64,000 nt of DNA from contig NZ_CP077097.1 in NCBI RefSeq assembly GCF_014269225.2, forward strand, positions 378,001 through 442,000, given 5' to 3'. Both the position numbers and the translations under genes were made by a program. Origin of the DNA: Pseudomonas anuradhapurensis. Lineage in GTDB: Bacteria; Pseudomonadota; Gammaproteobacteria; Pseudomonadales; Pseudomonadaceae. The notes under the pieces were generated by a model. That model was not told the DNA's origin. It did not search any database and saw nothing but the letters and a program-made list of their open reading frames with translations. Below, in pieces: positions 29,107-36,812 of the stretch (position 1 is the first letter of the stretch; every line of letters begins with the position of its first letter).

Positions 29107-29568
29107 TCAGAGCGGCTGCCCGCGGTCCACCTTGCTGCTGAGGATGATCGATGTGGTGGTCTTCTCCACCCCGTCGACACTGCCGATCTGGTCGAGCAAC
29201 TGGTCCAGCTGTTCGGGCGAGTCGGTACGCAACCAAGCCACATAGTCGAACTCGCCGCTTACCGCGCACAGCTGCTGCACCTGCCCCATGGCACTCAAGC
29301 GCCGCACCACCTCCTTGCCCGAGCGCGGTTGCACCTTGATCCCCACATACGCTTGCAGGCCGCCGCCCAATACCCGCTGGCCCAGACGCACGCCATAGCC
29401 GGAGATGACCTTGTTCTTCTCCAGCCGCTCCAGGCGCGAGTTGACGGTAGTGCGGGCGATACCCAGCTGGCGGGCAAGGGTGGCGACACTTTCGCGGGCG
29501 TTGATCTGCAGCAGGGCGATCAGCTGGCGATCGATTTCATCCAGCGTGATGGAACGGGAATCCGACAT
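29107..29568 (-). CDS. Lrp/AsnC-family transcriptional regulator
   Basis: 153 residues. The N-terminal HTH (about 8-60) reads LDEIDRQLIALLQINARESV, then ARTTVNSRLERLE; the C-terminal RAM (AsnC) effector domain (about 70-140) includes VQQLCAVSGEFDYVAWLRT. These regulators form octamers that respond to amino acids. The nearest amino-acid catabolic genes are davBA, about 1.1 kb away, so control of lysine degradation is plausible but inferred. Confidence 0.85.
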   Translation of the reverse strand: MSDSRSITLDEIDRQLIALLQINARESVATLARQLGIARTTVNSRLERLEKNKVISGYGVRLGQRVLGGGLQAYVGIKVQPRSGKEVVRRLSAMGQVQQLCAVSGEFDYVAWLRTDSPEQLDQLLDQIGSVDGVEKTTTSIILSSKVDRGQPL

Positions 29569-29696
29569 GGCAAGTCTCTACGGTTGGCTCGCTAGCCTAG
29601 CCAGCGAGCGCTGACCAGAGCAAGTGCGGTTACAGAGGGCCTGCCGACACGATGCTCTGTCGACTGGACTGGCCAGGCGGCTGTGCCTTGGGCATC

Positions 29697-30282
29697 ATGC
29701 AGAACATATCCAAATGGATCTTCAGCGTGAACCTCGACTATCTTTTCGAATGCTGGCGACTGGAAGTCTCCAACAAGAAAAAGGCCGGACGCCGCATCAG
29801 CCTACTGTTCAACGTGCTGCGTCGCGCACGCAAGGACAACAAACTACGGTTTCTCTTCGCCTTCCGCCTGGCCCAGTACTTCAGCGCCCGAGGCGGCGTG
29901 TTCCGGCGTCACGCGCGGCGCATGCAGCAACGGCTCAATCGCAAGTACGCCGTGGATATCGACATCGGCGCGCAGATCGCCCCCGGCCTGCGCATAGGGC
30001 ACCTGCCCGGCGTGGTCATCACCCGGCACCGTTAGCATCGGGCGGAATTTTTTCATTCGGCAGAACTGCTCGATCGGCATCAAGACCCTGGGCTTGCAGG
30101 AATACGCGCTGCGCATTGGCGACAACGTGAGCATGGGGGCCAACAGCTGTATCGTTGCTGATCACATCGACATCGGGGACGACGTGGTGATCGGGGCAAT
30201 GTCGCTGGTTACGCGGGATATTCCGGGCGGAATGACTTTCTACAATCCGCGACAGGTTGAGATGCGGCCGCGAGGGGAATAG
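29697..30282 (+). pseudogene. Serine acetyltransferase-like protein, frameshifted
   Basis: Two frames together encode one left-handed beta-helix acetyltransferase. Frame 1 (29,697-30,035) ends ...LRIGHLPGVVITRHR and stops at TAG. The other frame resumes at ATCGGGCGGAAT (IGRNFFIRQNCSIGIKTLG) and continues to GGMTFYNP at 30,282. Seven bases lie between the CAC and ATC codons where homologous proteins need a multiple of three, so one base was gained. The C-terminal fragment alone could start at 30,094 but would lack the catalytic region. A sequencing error cannot be excluded. Confidence 0.75.
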
Positions 30283-30317
30283 CCAAAAACGTTTCGTTCA
30301 TAACGGCTATTCATCAA

Positions 30318-30346
30318 TGAGCCGAATACTGATCCTATTCGGCTCA
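30318..30346. terminator. Perfect 11-bp stem-loop after the acetyltransferase
   Basis: TGAGCCGAATA, a 7-base loop, then TATTCGGCTCA. No T-run follows on either strand, so it may be a weak or bidirectional terminator. Confidence 0.5.
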
Positions 30347-30383
30347 CTATCGGATGCAAGCGAGTTGTCTGGGGCAAGAAACA

Positions 30384-30410
30384 CGAAAGCCGCGCAATTG
30401 CGCGGCTTCG
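30384..30410 (-). terminator. Original tRNA terminator, now at the island's left end
   Basis: The stem AAGCCGCGC-AATT-GCGCGGCTT lies just beyond the 3' end of the duplicated tRNA fragment. Its position matches the similar hairpin beside the intact tRNA at 41,829. It was presumably the terminator of the tRNA before integration. Confidence 0.65.
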
Positions 30411-30417
30411 TCGTAGC

Positions 30418-30463
30418 TGGTGGGCCCACACGGACTCGAACCGTGGACCAAAGGATTATGAGT
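30418..30463 (-). repeat. attL: 46-bp copy of the 3' part of a tRNA gene
   Basis: These 46 bases are identical to 41,859-41,904, the 3' part of the intact CAU tRNA from the CCA end through the anticodon. Flanks differ on both sides. It marks the outer boundary of the integrated island. Confidence 0.93.
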
Positions 30464-30584
30464 TCGCCAATGACACCGCTGCGTTAGGTTTCATTGGGTT
30501 ACACGAGAAAAAGGTACAGTACGCGAAAGGACGGGGCAATCAGTACGTTAGCGAACGCTACGTTACAGGCGAGGTCCTTCGTGG

Positions 30585-30601
30585 TGTACCGCTGGTGTAC
30601 C
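30585..30601 (+). promoter_or_regulatory. Paired TGTACC sites, left arm (possible integrase arm sites)
   Basis: TGTACC at 30,585 and 30,596, 11 bases apart, same orientation. An equivalent pair with the same spacing lies at 41,769 and 41,780 at the other end. Confidence 0.4.
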
Positions 30602-30714
30602 TACGCTTCAGATGCGCGGCCTGAGGGCAGTCTTTACCGAGACTGCCCTTGGATCCGGGCGAACCATGGCAGCGGAAGCCCTTCGCGCTCGGTGAAGCCT
30701 TTTGGGGCGGTGCC

Positions 30715-30742
30715 TTGTGAACCAGGCTAGTACTCGTATAAA
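30715..30742 (+). promoter_or_regulatory. Promoter of the GHKL ATPase operon
   Basis: TTGTGA (30,715-30,720), 16 bases, then TATAAA (30,737-30,742). The expected leader is about 45 bases and carries GGAAGGG before the ATG at 30,794. Confidence 0.6.
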
Positions 30743-30793
30743 TTCGCCTCATTCTAAGAGTGGCTATGGCCACAAGGTCTGGAAGGGACGCAC

Positions 30794-32191
30794 ATGACTC
30801 AACAGGTAAACGCTACTCCAGCAAAGCGTTTCTTCGTAGAGATGCTAACTCGAGATATTGAACTTAAAGATTCGATTCTCGATCTGCTTGACAACTGTAT
30901 TGATGGTGTCATGCGAGAGCAGAAGGATGAGCTTGATGCTTCGCAGCCTTACAAAGGCTTTGAGGCGAAAATCACCTTCAATAAAGAGTTCTTCCAAGTT
31001 AAGGATAATTGCGGTGGGATCCCACGAGGTGTGGCGCTCGAACGTGCGTTTCGCATGGGGCGTCCGGATAGAGATACCGACAAAGATATACCTACCGTAG
31101 GTGTGTATGGCATTGGTATGAAGCGTGCCATATTTAAAATGGGACAGAATGCTGTTGTAACGTCCCATGCTTCAGATGCGGTGTATAAGGTCGAAATCAC
31201 ACCTGAATGGTTGGAGAAGGACGACGATTGGCTTTTACCTATCTCCGAAATCGAAGCTGTAGAACAAGAACCTCGCGGGACCACGATATACGTAGATCAA
31301 CTGCACTCTGGCGTCTCTAGACTATTTTCTGATGCAACTGGATTTGTTGCTGACCTCATAAGATCAATTTCCGCCTACTATGGTGGAATAATCTTGAAAG
31401 GTTTTAAAGTGTATGTGAACGGTGAGCTCGTATCGCCGTTAGGTGCATCTTTTGTCTTGGATAAAGATACGTTTAAAGAAGATGCGCAGCTGGCGCCCTA
31501 CGTTTATACAGGTGAATATCAAGGCGTTAAAATTGAGCTTGCTGTTGGGTTCTACCGTAATCTGCCTACAGACGACGAGGAGGAAGACTCTCTTTCGGGT
31601 AGGCCTTCTACGGAGCATGCAGGCTGGACTTTGATCTGTAATGATCGAGTCGTGCTGTATGCAGATAAAACAAAAGTTACCGGCTGGGGCGAAGCAGGTG
31701 TTCCTCAGTACCACACACAGTTTGTTTCTATTGCGGGAGTCGTGAGTTTTAAATCGAACGACGCCTCACTTCTGCCGGTTACCACAACTAAGCGCGGTAT
31801 TGACGGAAACTCTGAGCTTTACCTTTCTGTAAAAGAATTCATGCGGGAAGGCATGAAGTTGTTCACCGACTATACAAATAAATGGAAAGGGCCGGCCCGA
31901 GATAGGCCCGATTTCAGCGGTCGCGCAGTGTCTGCAACCGCATCCGATATCGCTCGTATGATTCCTCAAGAACATTGGACTCAAGATAGAAAAAGCTCCA
32001 TTAAGGGTAACAAGTACAAACCGGTCTTGCCTGTTCCGCCTAAGGAAGATGAATACAGATTCATTAGATTCTCTCGTCCTTTGAACGATATTCGTCGAAT
32101 GGGCGAGCATTTCTTCGATAATGCGGACATTGCTCCTGGTGAAATCGGTGGCTTCTGCTTCGACGAAGTATTGAAGAGGGTGGACGAATGA
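30794..32191 (+). CDS. GHKL-type ATPase (MutL/Hsp90/MORC-like)
   Basis: 465 residues. The Bergerat ATP site is clear: N-box ILDLLDNCIDG (28-38), motif G1 VKDNCGGIPRG (69-79) and motif G2 VGVYGIGMKRA (102-112). A transducer-like beta-rich part follows to about 350, and then an unassigned C-terminus. There is no nuclease, HTH or membrane segment. GHKL ATPases occur in restriction-modification loci as ATP-driven clamps or motors; that role is inferred here from the linked cytosine methyltransferase. The stop overlaps the next start (ATGA). Codon use is AT-rich compared with the host. Confidence 0.85.
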   Translation: MTQQVNATPAKRFFVEMLTRDIELKDSILDLLDNCIDGVMREQKDELDASQPYKGFEAKITFNKEFFQVKDNCGGIPRGVALERAFRMGRPDRDTDKDIPTVGVYGIGMKRAIFKMGQNAVVTSHASDAVYKVEITPEWLEKDDDWLLPISEIEAVEQEPRGTTIYVDQLHSGVSRLFSDATGFVADLIRSISAYYGGIILKGFKVYVNGELVSPLGASFVLDKDTFKEDAQLAPYVYTGEYQGVKIELAVGFYRNLPTDDEEEDSLSGRPSTEHAGWTLICNDRVVLYADKTKVTGWGEAGVPQYHTQFVSIAGVVSFKSNDASLLPVTTTKRGIDGNSELYLSVKEFMREGMKLFTDYTNKWKGPARDRPDFSGRAVSATASDIARMIPQEHWTQDRKSSIKGNKYKPVLPVPPKEDEYRFIRFSRPLNDIRRMGEHFFDNADIAPGEIGGFCFDEVLKRVDE

Positions 32192-33171
32192 GTACTGGTG
32201 GTAATATTCCTTACCACCTTAGGCAGAACAAAGCGATTGAACGTAATCTGTTCATAGATTTGCTTTCACGGATTGGTAGATATCGCAATATCTCTGCTTA
32301 CCGATATGTAGGGTTTGGTGGCCCGTTTTTAGAAGACTTTAAGCATTTGCATTCGGCTCTTCGAATATCTGACATGATTTCGCTAGAAATTGATCAGAAT
32401 GTATATGCGCGACAGAAGTTTAATAGGCCTATTTCTTGCGTGGAGCTGCGGAAAGAGTCTAGCGGTGACTTTTTGTCTAATTATGATTTTGAGGACGAAA
32501 CAAACGCTATTGTCTGGTTCGACTACGCTACTCCCGACATTGGGGGGCAGTTATCGGAGGTGCAACGATTAATTGAAAAGCTAGGCCATGGAGATATTTT
32601 CAAGATCACAGTTAACGCCAGTCCTGGAACGCTCGGGCATACAGATGCTAATCATCAAGATATGCTCTCGCTTAGAGCGCAAACAGCATTAAATAGGCTT
32701 GGTGATTATGGGCCGCCAACGGTGAGCTCCACTGATGTGACAACTAAAAGCTATCCTGGTTTATTGTTGAAGGCACTTTTGAATGCTGCCAAACATGGTT
32801 TGTCAGGTGATCGTGGGCTGATAGTCCAAGGGCTTACAGCTTTTGTCTACAGCGATGGCCAGCAGATGCTTACCTTTACTGGCGCTCTTTTGCACGAAAA
32901 CGAGCTTTCAGATTTTTTCGAAAAAACCAGACTCAATTCGTGGCCATTTTTTAATGACTGCACAAAAGCTCCTCGATTGATTAGTGTTCCAGCGTTTTCT
33001 GCGAAAGAGAGGGTGCATGTTGAGTCCATGCTTCCAGGCGCGGATGCTGATGAGATAATCGAATCTTTGCAGTACTACGTAGGCGGTACACAACAAGCTG
33101 CGAAAACGGAGATTAACAATTTTATAAATTTCTACCGTTTATATCCTTGGTATTCGCGAATAGTTCTGTGA
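32188..33171 (+). CDS. Unrecognised Rossmann-fold, methyltransferase-like protein
   Basis: 327 residues. A SAM-binding-like series is visible: motif I YVGFGGPFLEDF (40-51), an acidic strand end ISLEID (64-69) and a motif-IV-like IVWFDYATP (108-116). The remainder is alpha/beta with no metal-cluster or nuclease motif that I can name. The start overlaps the ATPase gene by four bases, so the two proteins are probably made in a fixed ratio and act together. It could be a nucleic-acid or O-methyltransferase, or a non-catalytic Rossmann protein. I do not recognise a described family with certainty. Confidence 0.7.
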   Translation: MSTGGNIPYHLRQNKAIERNLFIDLLSRIGRYRNISAYRYVGFGGPFLEDFKHLHSALRISDMISLEIDQNVYARQKFNRPISCVELRKESSGDFLSNYDFEDETNAIVWFDYATPDIGGQLSEVQRLIEKLGHGDIFKITVNASPGTLGHTDANHQDMLSLRAQTALNRLGDYGPPTVSSTDVTTKSYPGLLLKALLNAAKHGLSGDRGLIVQGLTAFVYSDGQQMLTFTGALLHENELSDFFEKTRLNSWPFFNDCTKAPRLISVPAFSAKERVHVESMLPGADADEIIESLQYYVGGTQQAAKTEINNFINFYRLYPWYSRIVL

Positions 33172-33247
33172 GTGCCTCCGTTCCTTGGCGCTTGGCATAG
33201 GTGAGACAGAAGGCGAGCGCCTGGAGGGGGATTCTGTCGGGTTCCGA

Positions 33248-33276
33248 TCGACAACGCGCCGCGAATGGGGTATAGT
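33248..33276 (+). promoter_or_regulatory. Separate promoter for the cytosine methyltransferase
   Basis: TCGACA (33,248-33,253), 17 bases, then TATAGT (33,271-33,276). The start point would be near 33,283, giving a leader of about 19 bases. It allows methylase expression without the upstream pair. Confidence 0.6.
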
Positions 33277-33301
33277 GCCGGGCATTTAAAGTGGGATTCT
33301 T

Positions 33302-34390
33302 ATGCCGACGTTACTAGACCTTTTCAGCGGTTGTGGGGGACTGACACTCGGTTCCAAAAATGCTGGCTTTACTACGGAGCTGGCAGTCGATATCGACCCG
33401 ATTTTATCCAGCTCGTTTGGAGTGAATTTTCCTGATACTCCGTTTCTGAATGCTGATGTAACCAGCCTTACTAAAGCGAAACTGAAGGCCTTACTGCCGT
33501 CGGGAGTGGACGGTGTGATTGGTGGTCCACCCTGCCAAGGCTTCAGCGGGATGGGTAAAGGCTCTCCAGACGATCCGCGACGTGCGCTTTTGGCTGAGTT
33601 TTTTAGGATTGTTTCTGATGTAAAACCAGCCTTTTTCTTGATGGAAAATGTTCCAGGCCTGATTTTCCCCAATAATAGGCAGGAGCTGGACACAGCTATA
33701 GCATCTCTCAAGGGAAAGTGGGAGATCATCGGCCCTATAATTCTTGATGCGTCAGATTTTGGAGCGCCGACTAAGCGACGGCGAGTTTTCGTATTTGGTT
33801 TTGACAAGCGAAAAATGGTTGTTCCAAAATTAGAGGACATCATTAAATGTGATGCTCCGCGTGTTTCTGTAAAAGATGCCATTTGGGATCTCGGTGGTGC
33901 TGTTTTGGCCGGCCAAGATTTTTGGCGTTATGGGGCGGAGAGTGATATCTCTGCATATGCCAAAAAAATGAAATCAAAGAGTGAGGGGTTCACTGCCCAT
34001 CAGCTAACAGAGCATCGTCCCGAAACGCTGCGTCGCTTTTCTTTAGTGCCACAAGGTGGTGTCGATCCAGTTGGAAAGTATAAGCGGCTCTCTTGGGACG
34101 GGCTCTGCCCAACGCTCAGGGCTGGTACCGGAAGTGACCGTGGGTCGTATCAGGCGGTTAGACCGCTACACCCCGTAGAGCATAGAGTTATCACTCCTCG
34201 GGAGGCCGCGAGATTACAAGGTTTCCCTGATGATTTTGTTTTTCATGCCACCGTATGGCATAGCTGTCGCATGATAGGAAATAGTGTGTCGCCTATAATT
34301 GCAGAAACTCTTTTGAAAAATATTAGGAATTTTATGGGCAAGGGTTCAGGGAGTAAGCTCCAGCTTGCTGAGGAGGTTGATGGGGTCTGA
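33302..34390 (+). CDS. DNA (cytosine-5-)-methyltransferase
   Basis: 362 residues with the C5-methylase motifs in order: I LLDLFSGCGGLTLGS (4-18), IV GGPPCQGFSGMGKG with catalytic Cys78, VI FLMENVPGL (112-120), VIII FGAPTKRRRVFVFG (153-166), then the target-recognition region, RAGTGSDRGSYQAVRP, and X GNSVSP (326-331). All catalytic residues are present. The target sequence cannot be read from the protein. It has its own promoter, lies 130 bases after the ATPase/methyltransferase-like pair, and is convergent with vsr (2-base gap). Confidence 0.93.
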   Translation: MPTLLDLFSGCGGLTLGSKNAGFTTELAVDIDPILSSSFGVNFPDTPFLNADVTSLTKAKLKALLPSGVDGVIGGPPCQGFSGMGKGSPDDPRRALLAEFFRIVSDVKPAFFLMENVPGLIFPNNRQELDTAIASLKGKWEIIGPIILDASDFGAPTKRRRVFVFGFDKRKMVVPKLEDIIKCDAPRVSVKDAIWDLGGAVLAGQDFWRYGAESDISAYAKKMKSKSEGFTAHQLTEHRPETLRRFSLVPQGGVDPVGKYKRLSWDGLCPTLRAGTGSDRGSYQAVRPLHPVEHRVITPREAARLQGFPDDFVFHATVWHSCRMIGNSVSPIIAETLLKNIRNFMGKGSGSKLQLAEEVDGV

Positions 34391-34392
34391 GA

Positions 34393-34800
34393 TTATTGTG
34401 GAGATAAGAAATTTTTCACAATTTCCGAAAGGGTTTGAAGATTCCTTGTTTCACATTGCCAAATGTCTAAGCATTTCCAATCAAGCTCGTCTAGTTTTTT
34501 GAGGTTTTGACTATCTCGGATACGATTTTTTTCTATTTTATCCTTCCAGAATTCTAATTTTGTTTTAGGTGGTCGGCCGTACTTACAATTGTGCCCATGC
34601 CAAAAGCAGCCGTGGATAAATATTATTTTTCGACGGCTGCGCAGCACGATGTCAGGGCTTCCTGGCAGGTCTTTTATGTGTAAGCGATATCGATAGCCGA
34701 GGCTAAATAACAAGCGGCGCACAATCATCTCTGGCTGTGTGTCTTTACTTTTGACTCTTGACATAAGCCAGCTTCGATGTTCAGTAGTCAGTCTGTCCAT
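34393..34800 (-). CDS. vsr: Very short patch repair endonuclease Vsr
   Basis: 135 residues. The fold is diagnostic: SRVKSKDTQPEMIVRRLLFS near the N-terminus, catalytic Asp50 in LPGSPDIVL, and HGCFWHGHNCKYGRPPKTK with His63 and zinc ligands (Cys65, His70, Cys72). It nicks T:G mismatches formed when 5-methylcytosine deaminates, and is normally paired with a C5 methylase. Tail-to-tail placement with the methylase fits. It could instead serve as a restriction nuclease, but no change of the catalytic core suggests so. Confidence 0.92.
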   Translation of the reverse strand: MDRLTTEHRSWLMSRVKSKDTQPEMIVRRLLFSLGYRYRLHIKDLPGSPDIVLRSRRKIIFIHGCFWHGHNCKYGRPPKTKLEFWKDKIEKNRIRDSQNLKKLDELDWKCLDIWQCETRNLQTLSEIVKNFLSPQ

Positions 34801-34995
34801 AGTTTAATTCAAGCACTAGGCGCACTGATTGCCAGGCGCTGCTATGGCTGAAGTAACTTGTCATTAGCTATCATATTGCGGAAGTTGGCAGTTGAAGGAG
34901 AAAAGTGGAAGCTCGGGCTGGGTGCGAGTACCCTTACCGTCACGTTAAACGATACCTTTCCACCGATCGCTCAGAGGATTTGAGTAGTGTTCAGC
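34801..34995. other. Gap with no recognisable feature
   Basis: About 195 bases of lower-GC DNA between the vsr start and the end of the broken MobC/TraJ-like gene. In related mobile elements a relaxase gene follows here; none is present, nor any fragment that I can recognise. Confidence 0.4.
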
Positions 34996-35512
34996 TTAAT
35001 CTAGTTTCCACCTTTCTAGACTGGCCCGAATAGAATTACTGACCACATCCGAGTGCTTGTCGATCAGGCGGGTGAGCGCCTCGATCCGCTCCACGGCGAT
35101 CGGCTCGTAATGACCTTCACTCAAGCGCCAGTCGATCTGGTTAAGGCCGGCCCAGGGCGAGTAACTGATCGTTGGACTCGCCTACGGCGTCGATTTCGGA
35201 CATGCCGCACTGCGGTTCGTGGGTAAGCCCGGTGCGGATGGTATCGACAACCCAGCGCCGCATAGAACAGCGTTCAACCTAGGCGCGTTCTTTGACGGCT
35301 GCTTTTTCTGAGGCGGTCAGCAGGATTTTGAAGCGCTCCTTCGGCTCCTTGATTGTCTCTGCTTGTCGGTAGGTTTTCGGTTGGGGATTTGCATCTGCTT
35401 TGGCTAGCTGATGCTCAATAGCCTCTTTGAGCGCGCCCCCAGGTGTTTTACCTAGGCCGTCGCAATAGGCCACCCAGCGCGCTTGTAGCTCTGCGCCCAG
35501 GTGGACGTTCAT
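34996..35512 (-). pseudogene. MobC/TraJ-like relaxosome accessory gene, broken twice
   Basis: The reading frame starts at ATG 35,512 (MNVHLGAELQARWVAYCDGL) and reaches ILLTASEKAAVKERA before an in-frame TAG at 35,279-35,281, probably from CAG. The same frame continues VERCSMRRWVVDTIRTGLTH up to LLALGR, where one extra C near 35,147 shifts the frame. The other frame then reads LNQIDWRLSEGHYEPIAVER and ends LERWKLD at TAA 34,996. Together these give about 171 residues like plasmid relaxosome proteins (MobC/TraJ) with an N-terminal RHH-like part. It diverges from the oriT, the usual arrangement. Confidence 0.75.
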
Positions 35513-35578
35513 AGCTCCTAGCCTTCTGCATAACGATCTTTCAAACGCTGCAATGCGAAGCGCAAGGGGGACCCTTGC

Positions 35579-35772
35579 AAACTGTGTGCGCACAGTTTAC
35601 CGGCGGTTAGCCTATCCTGCGGTAGCTCTCACCTCGTCAACAGGTGTCGGTTTTTTCGTCATGACGAAATTCTTTTTCTGTGCGTGAACCGTATGGCTGT
35701 ATGACAGAGTTACGGCGCTTTGCCTATCCTGCAGTAGCCCTCCTTAAAGATAAGAGTTTCGTCATGACGAAG
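35579..35772. other. oriT: oriT region with two MOBP-type nic sequences and two palindromes
   Basis: CCTATCCTGC occurs at 35,611-35,620 and 35,723-35,732; its core TATCCTG|C is the IncP/MOBP nic consensus. Before the first copy lies a perfect inverted repeat AAACTGTG-TGCG-CACAGTTT (35,579-35,598); before the second an imperfect one (CCGTA...TACGG enclosing CTGT-ATG-ACAG). After each copy lies the palindrome TTTCGTCATGACGAA (35,654-35,669 and 35,757-35,771), a likely operator. The unit is duplicated at about 100-112 bases. Confidence 0.7.
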
Positions 35773-35833
35773 AAATTGGATGTACGGCACGCCAAGAGAT
35801 AAAGCCACAATGGGATAATTAATTTTGCCGATG

Positions 35834-35839
35834 TATAAT
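35834..35839 (+). promoter_or_regulatory. -10 element of the VirB5 operon
   Basis: A perfect TATAAT preceded by TG, flanked by TTAATT and AATTAA. The -35 position (35,811-35,816, TGGGAT) is weak, so an activator or derepression at the palindromes may be needed. The leader to the VirB5 start is about 200 bases and holds no other gene. Confidence 0.5.
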
Positions 35840-36046
35840 ATTTTGGTTAATTAAACGAGCGCTGCAACCGCCTCGCTGATGCTTTGCGCATTATGGGCGC
35901 GGCCCTTAAAAGACGGGGCCTACACCGGGTAAGACTGGCGCATAGTCACCCCAAGAACGGTGCAACCGTGCTGGGTGCGATTCCTAAACAGATCGACAGG
36001 CCGGACAGACGGCCCAGTGTTCACCATGTCCAATGGAGAGGTGACT

Positions 36047-36811
36047 ATGGGGCTGTTCAAACGTCTCGCCTTTAAAGGCGTCCGACCGTTTAGTTTCGGG
36101 ACAACACTCGCGTTGATGCTCGGCTCGCAACAGGGATATGCGCAAATCCCTGTAACCGTCACTACCCAAGTGACGGATTCCCCCCTGACTGTTGCAGAGT
36201 TTGCATCTAACACGACTCGCTGGGCCCAACAGGTTCAGCAGATGGCATCTCAGATTGATCAGATGAAGCAGCAGTACGGCGCACTCACGGGGTCGCGTGG
36301 GCTCGGTCGAGTATTTGATGATCCGCAGCTGCGAGAGTATCTGCCCCAAGATTGGCAGGCTGTGTATGACGCAGTGAAGCGTGGCGGCTATTCAGGCCTG
36401 AATAGCCGTGCTGGTTCGATCTATTCGGACAACAAGGTGTTCGATGCCTGCGAAAGCCTGGTTCAGGATCAGCAGCGCGATGCTTGCCGAGCACAGGCGG
36501 TGAAGCCGTCACAGGATAAAGCGTTGGCTCTGGAGGCCTATGACCAGGCCGAAGCCCGACTGCGTCAGATTGATCAGCTCATGGGGCAGATCAATCAAAC
36601 GCAAGATCCCAAAGGGATCGCAGAGCTGCAAGGTCGCATCGCGGCAGAGCAAGCGATGATCCAGAACGAGCAGACCAAATTGCAAATGTTCCAAATGGTC
36701 GCTGAGGCTGAGGGCAAGATCCAAGAGCAGCGACAACGGGAATTGAATGCCCAGGTGCTCGACAAAAGGGGCTACAAGAATCGCGAAGTGCTGAACCTGG
36801 GAGGCAACTGA
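36047..36811 (+). CDS. VirB5/TrbJ-type conjugal transfer protein
   Basis: 254 residues. A signal peptide (about 1-27, ending LGSQQGYAQ) leads to a periplasmic or pilus-tip protein rich in alpha-helix and glutamine (QQVQQMASQIDQMKQQYGAL; later AEQAMIQNEQTKLQMFQMV). This is the VirB5/TraC pattern. The ATG at 36,047 follows GGAGAGG. It is the first gene of a VirB5, membrane protein, EexN, VirB6 run as in IncN-like systems. Its C-terminal tail LDKRGYKNREVLNLGGN is echoed by the EexN protein. Confidence 0.8.
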   Translation: MGLFKRLAFKGVRPFSFGTTLALMLGSQQGYAQIPVTVTTQVTDSPLTVAEFASNTTRWAQQVQQMASQIDQMKQQYGALTGSRGLGRVFDDPQLREYLPQDWQAVYDAVKRGGYSGLNSRAGSIYSDNKVFDACESLVQDQQRDACRAQAVKPSQDKALALEAYDQAEARLRQIDQLMGQINQTQDPKGIAELQGRIAAEQAMIQNEQTKLQMFQMVAEAEGKIQEQRQRELNAQVLDKRGYKNREVLNLGGN

Positions 36812-36812
36812 A

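Larger units (their letters stand above)
30464..30793. other. Island left arm, no convincing gene
   Basis: This 330-base stretch has no supported CDS. It holds the paired TGTACC sites (30,585-30,601), an inverted TGTACC at 30,513, an imperfect hairpin near 30,545-30,563 (ACGTTAGCG/CGCTACGT), a perfect hairpin GGGCAGTCT-TTACCG-AGACTGCCC near 30,627-30,650, and the promoter of the ATPase gene. Confidence 0.6.

Noticed and set aside
30494..30730. Plus-strand open frame of 78 codons in the island left arm
   Set aside because: It has no ribosome site or family, and it overlaps hairpins, putative arm sites and the promoter of the ATPase gene.
34393..34800. Vsr as a true restriction endonuclease
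   Set aside because: All mismatch-endonuclease residues are conserved and the gene is paired with a C5 methylase, so repair of deaminated methylcytosine is the simpler reading. A defence role stays possible only as part of the larger hypothesis.
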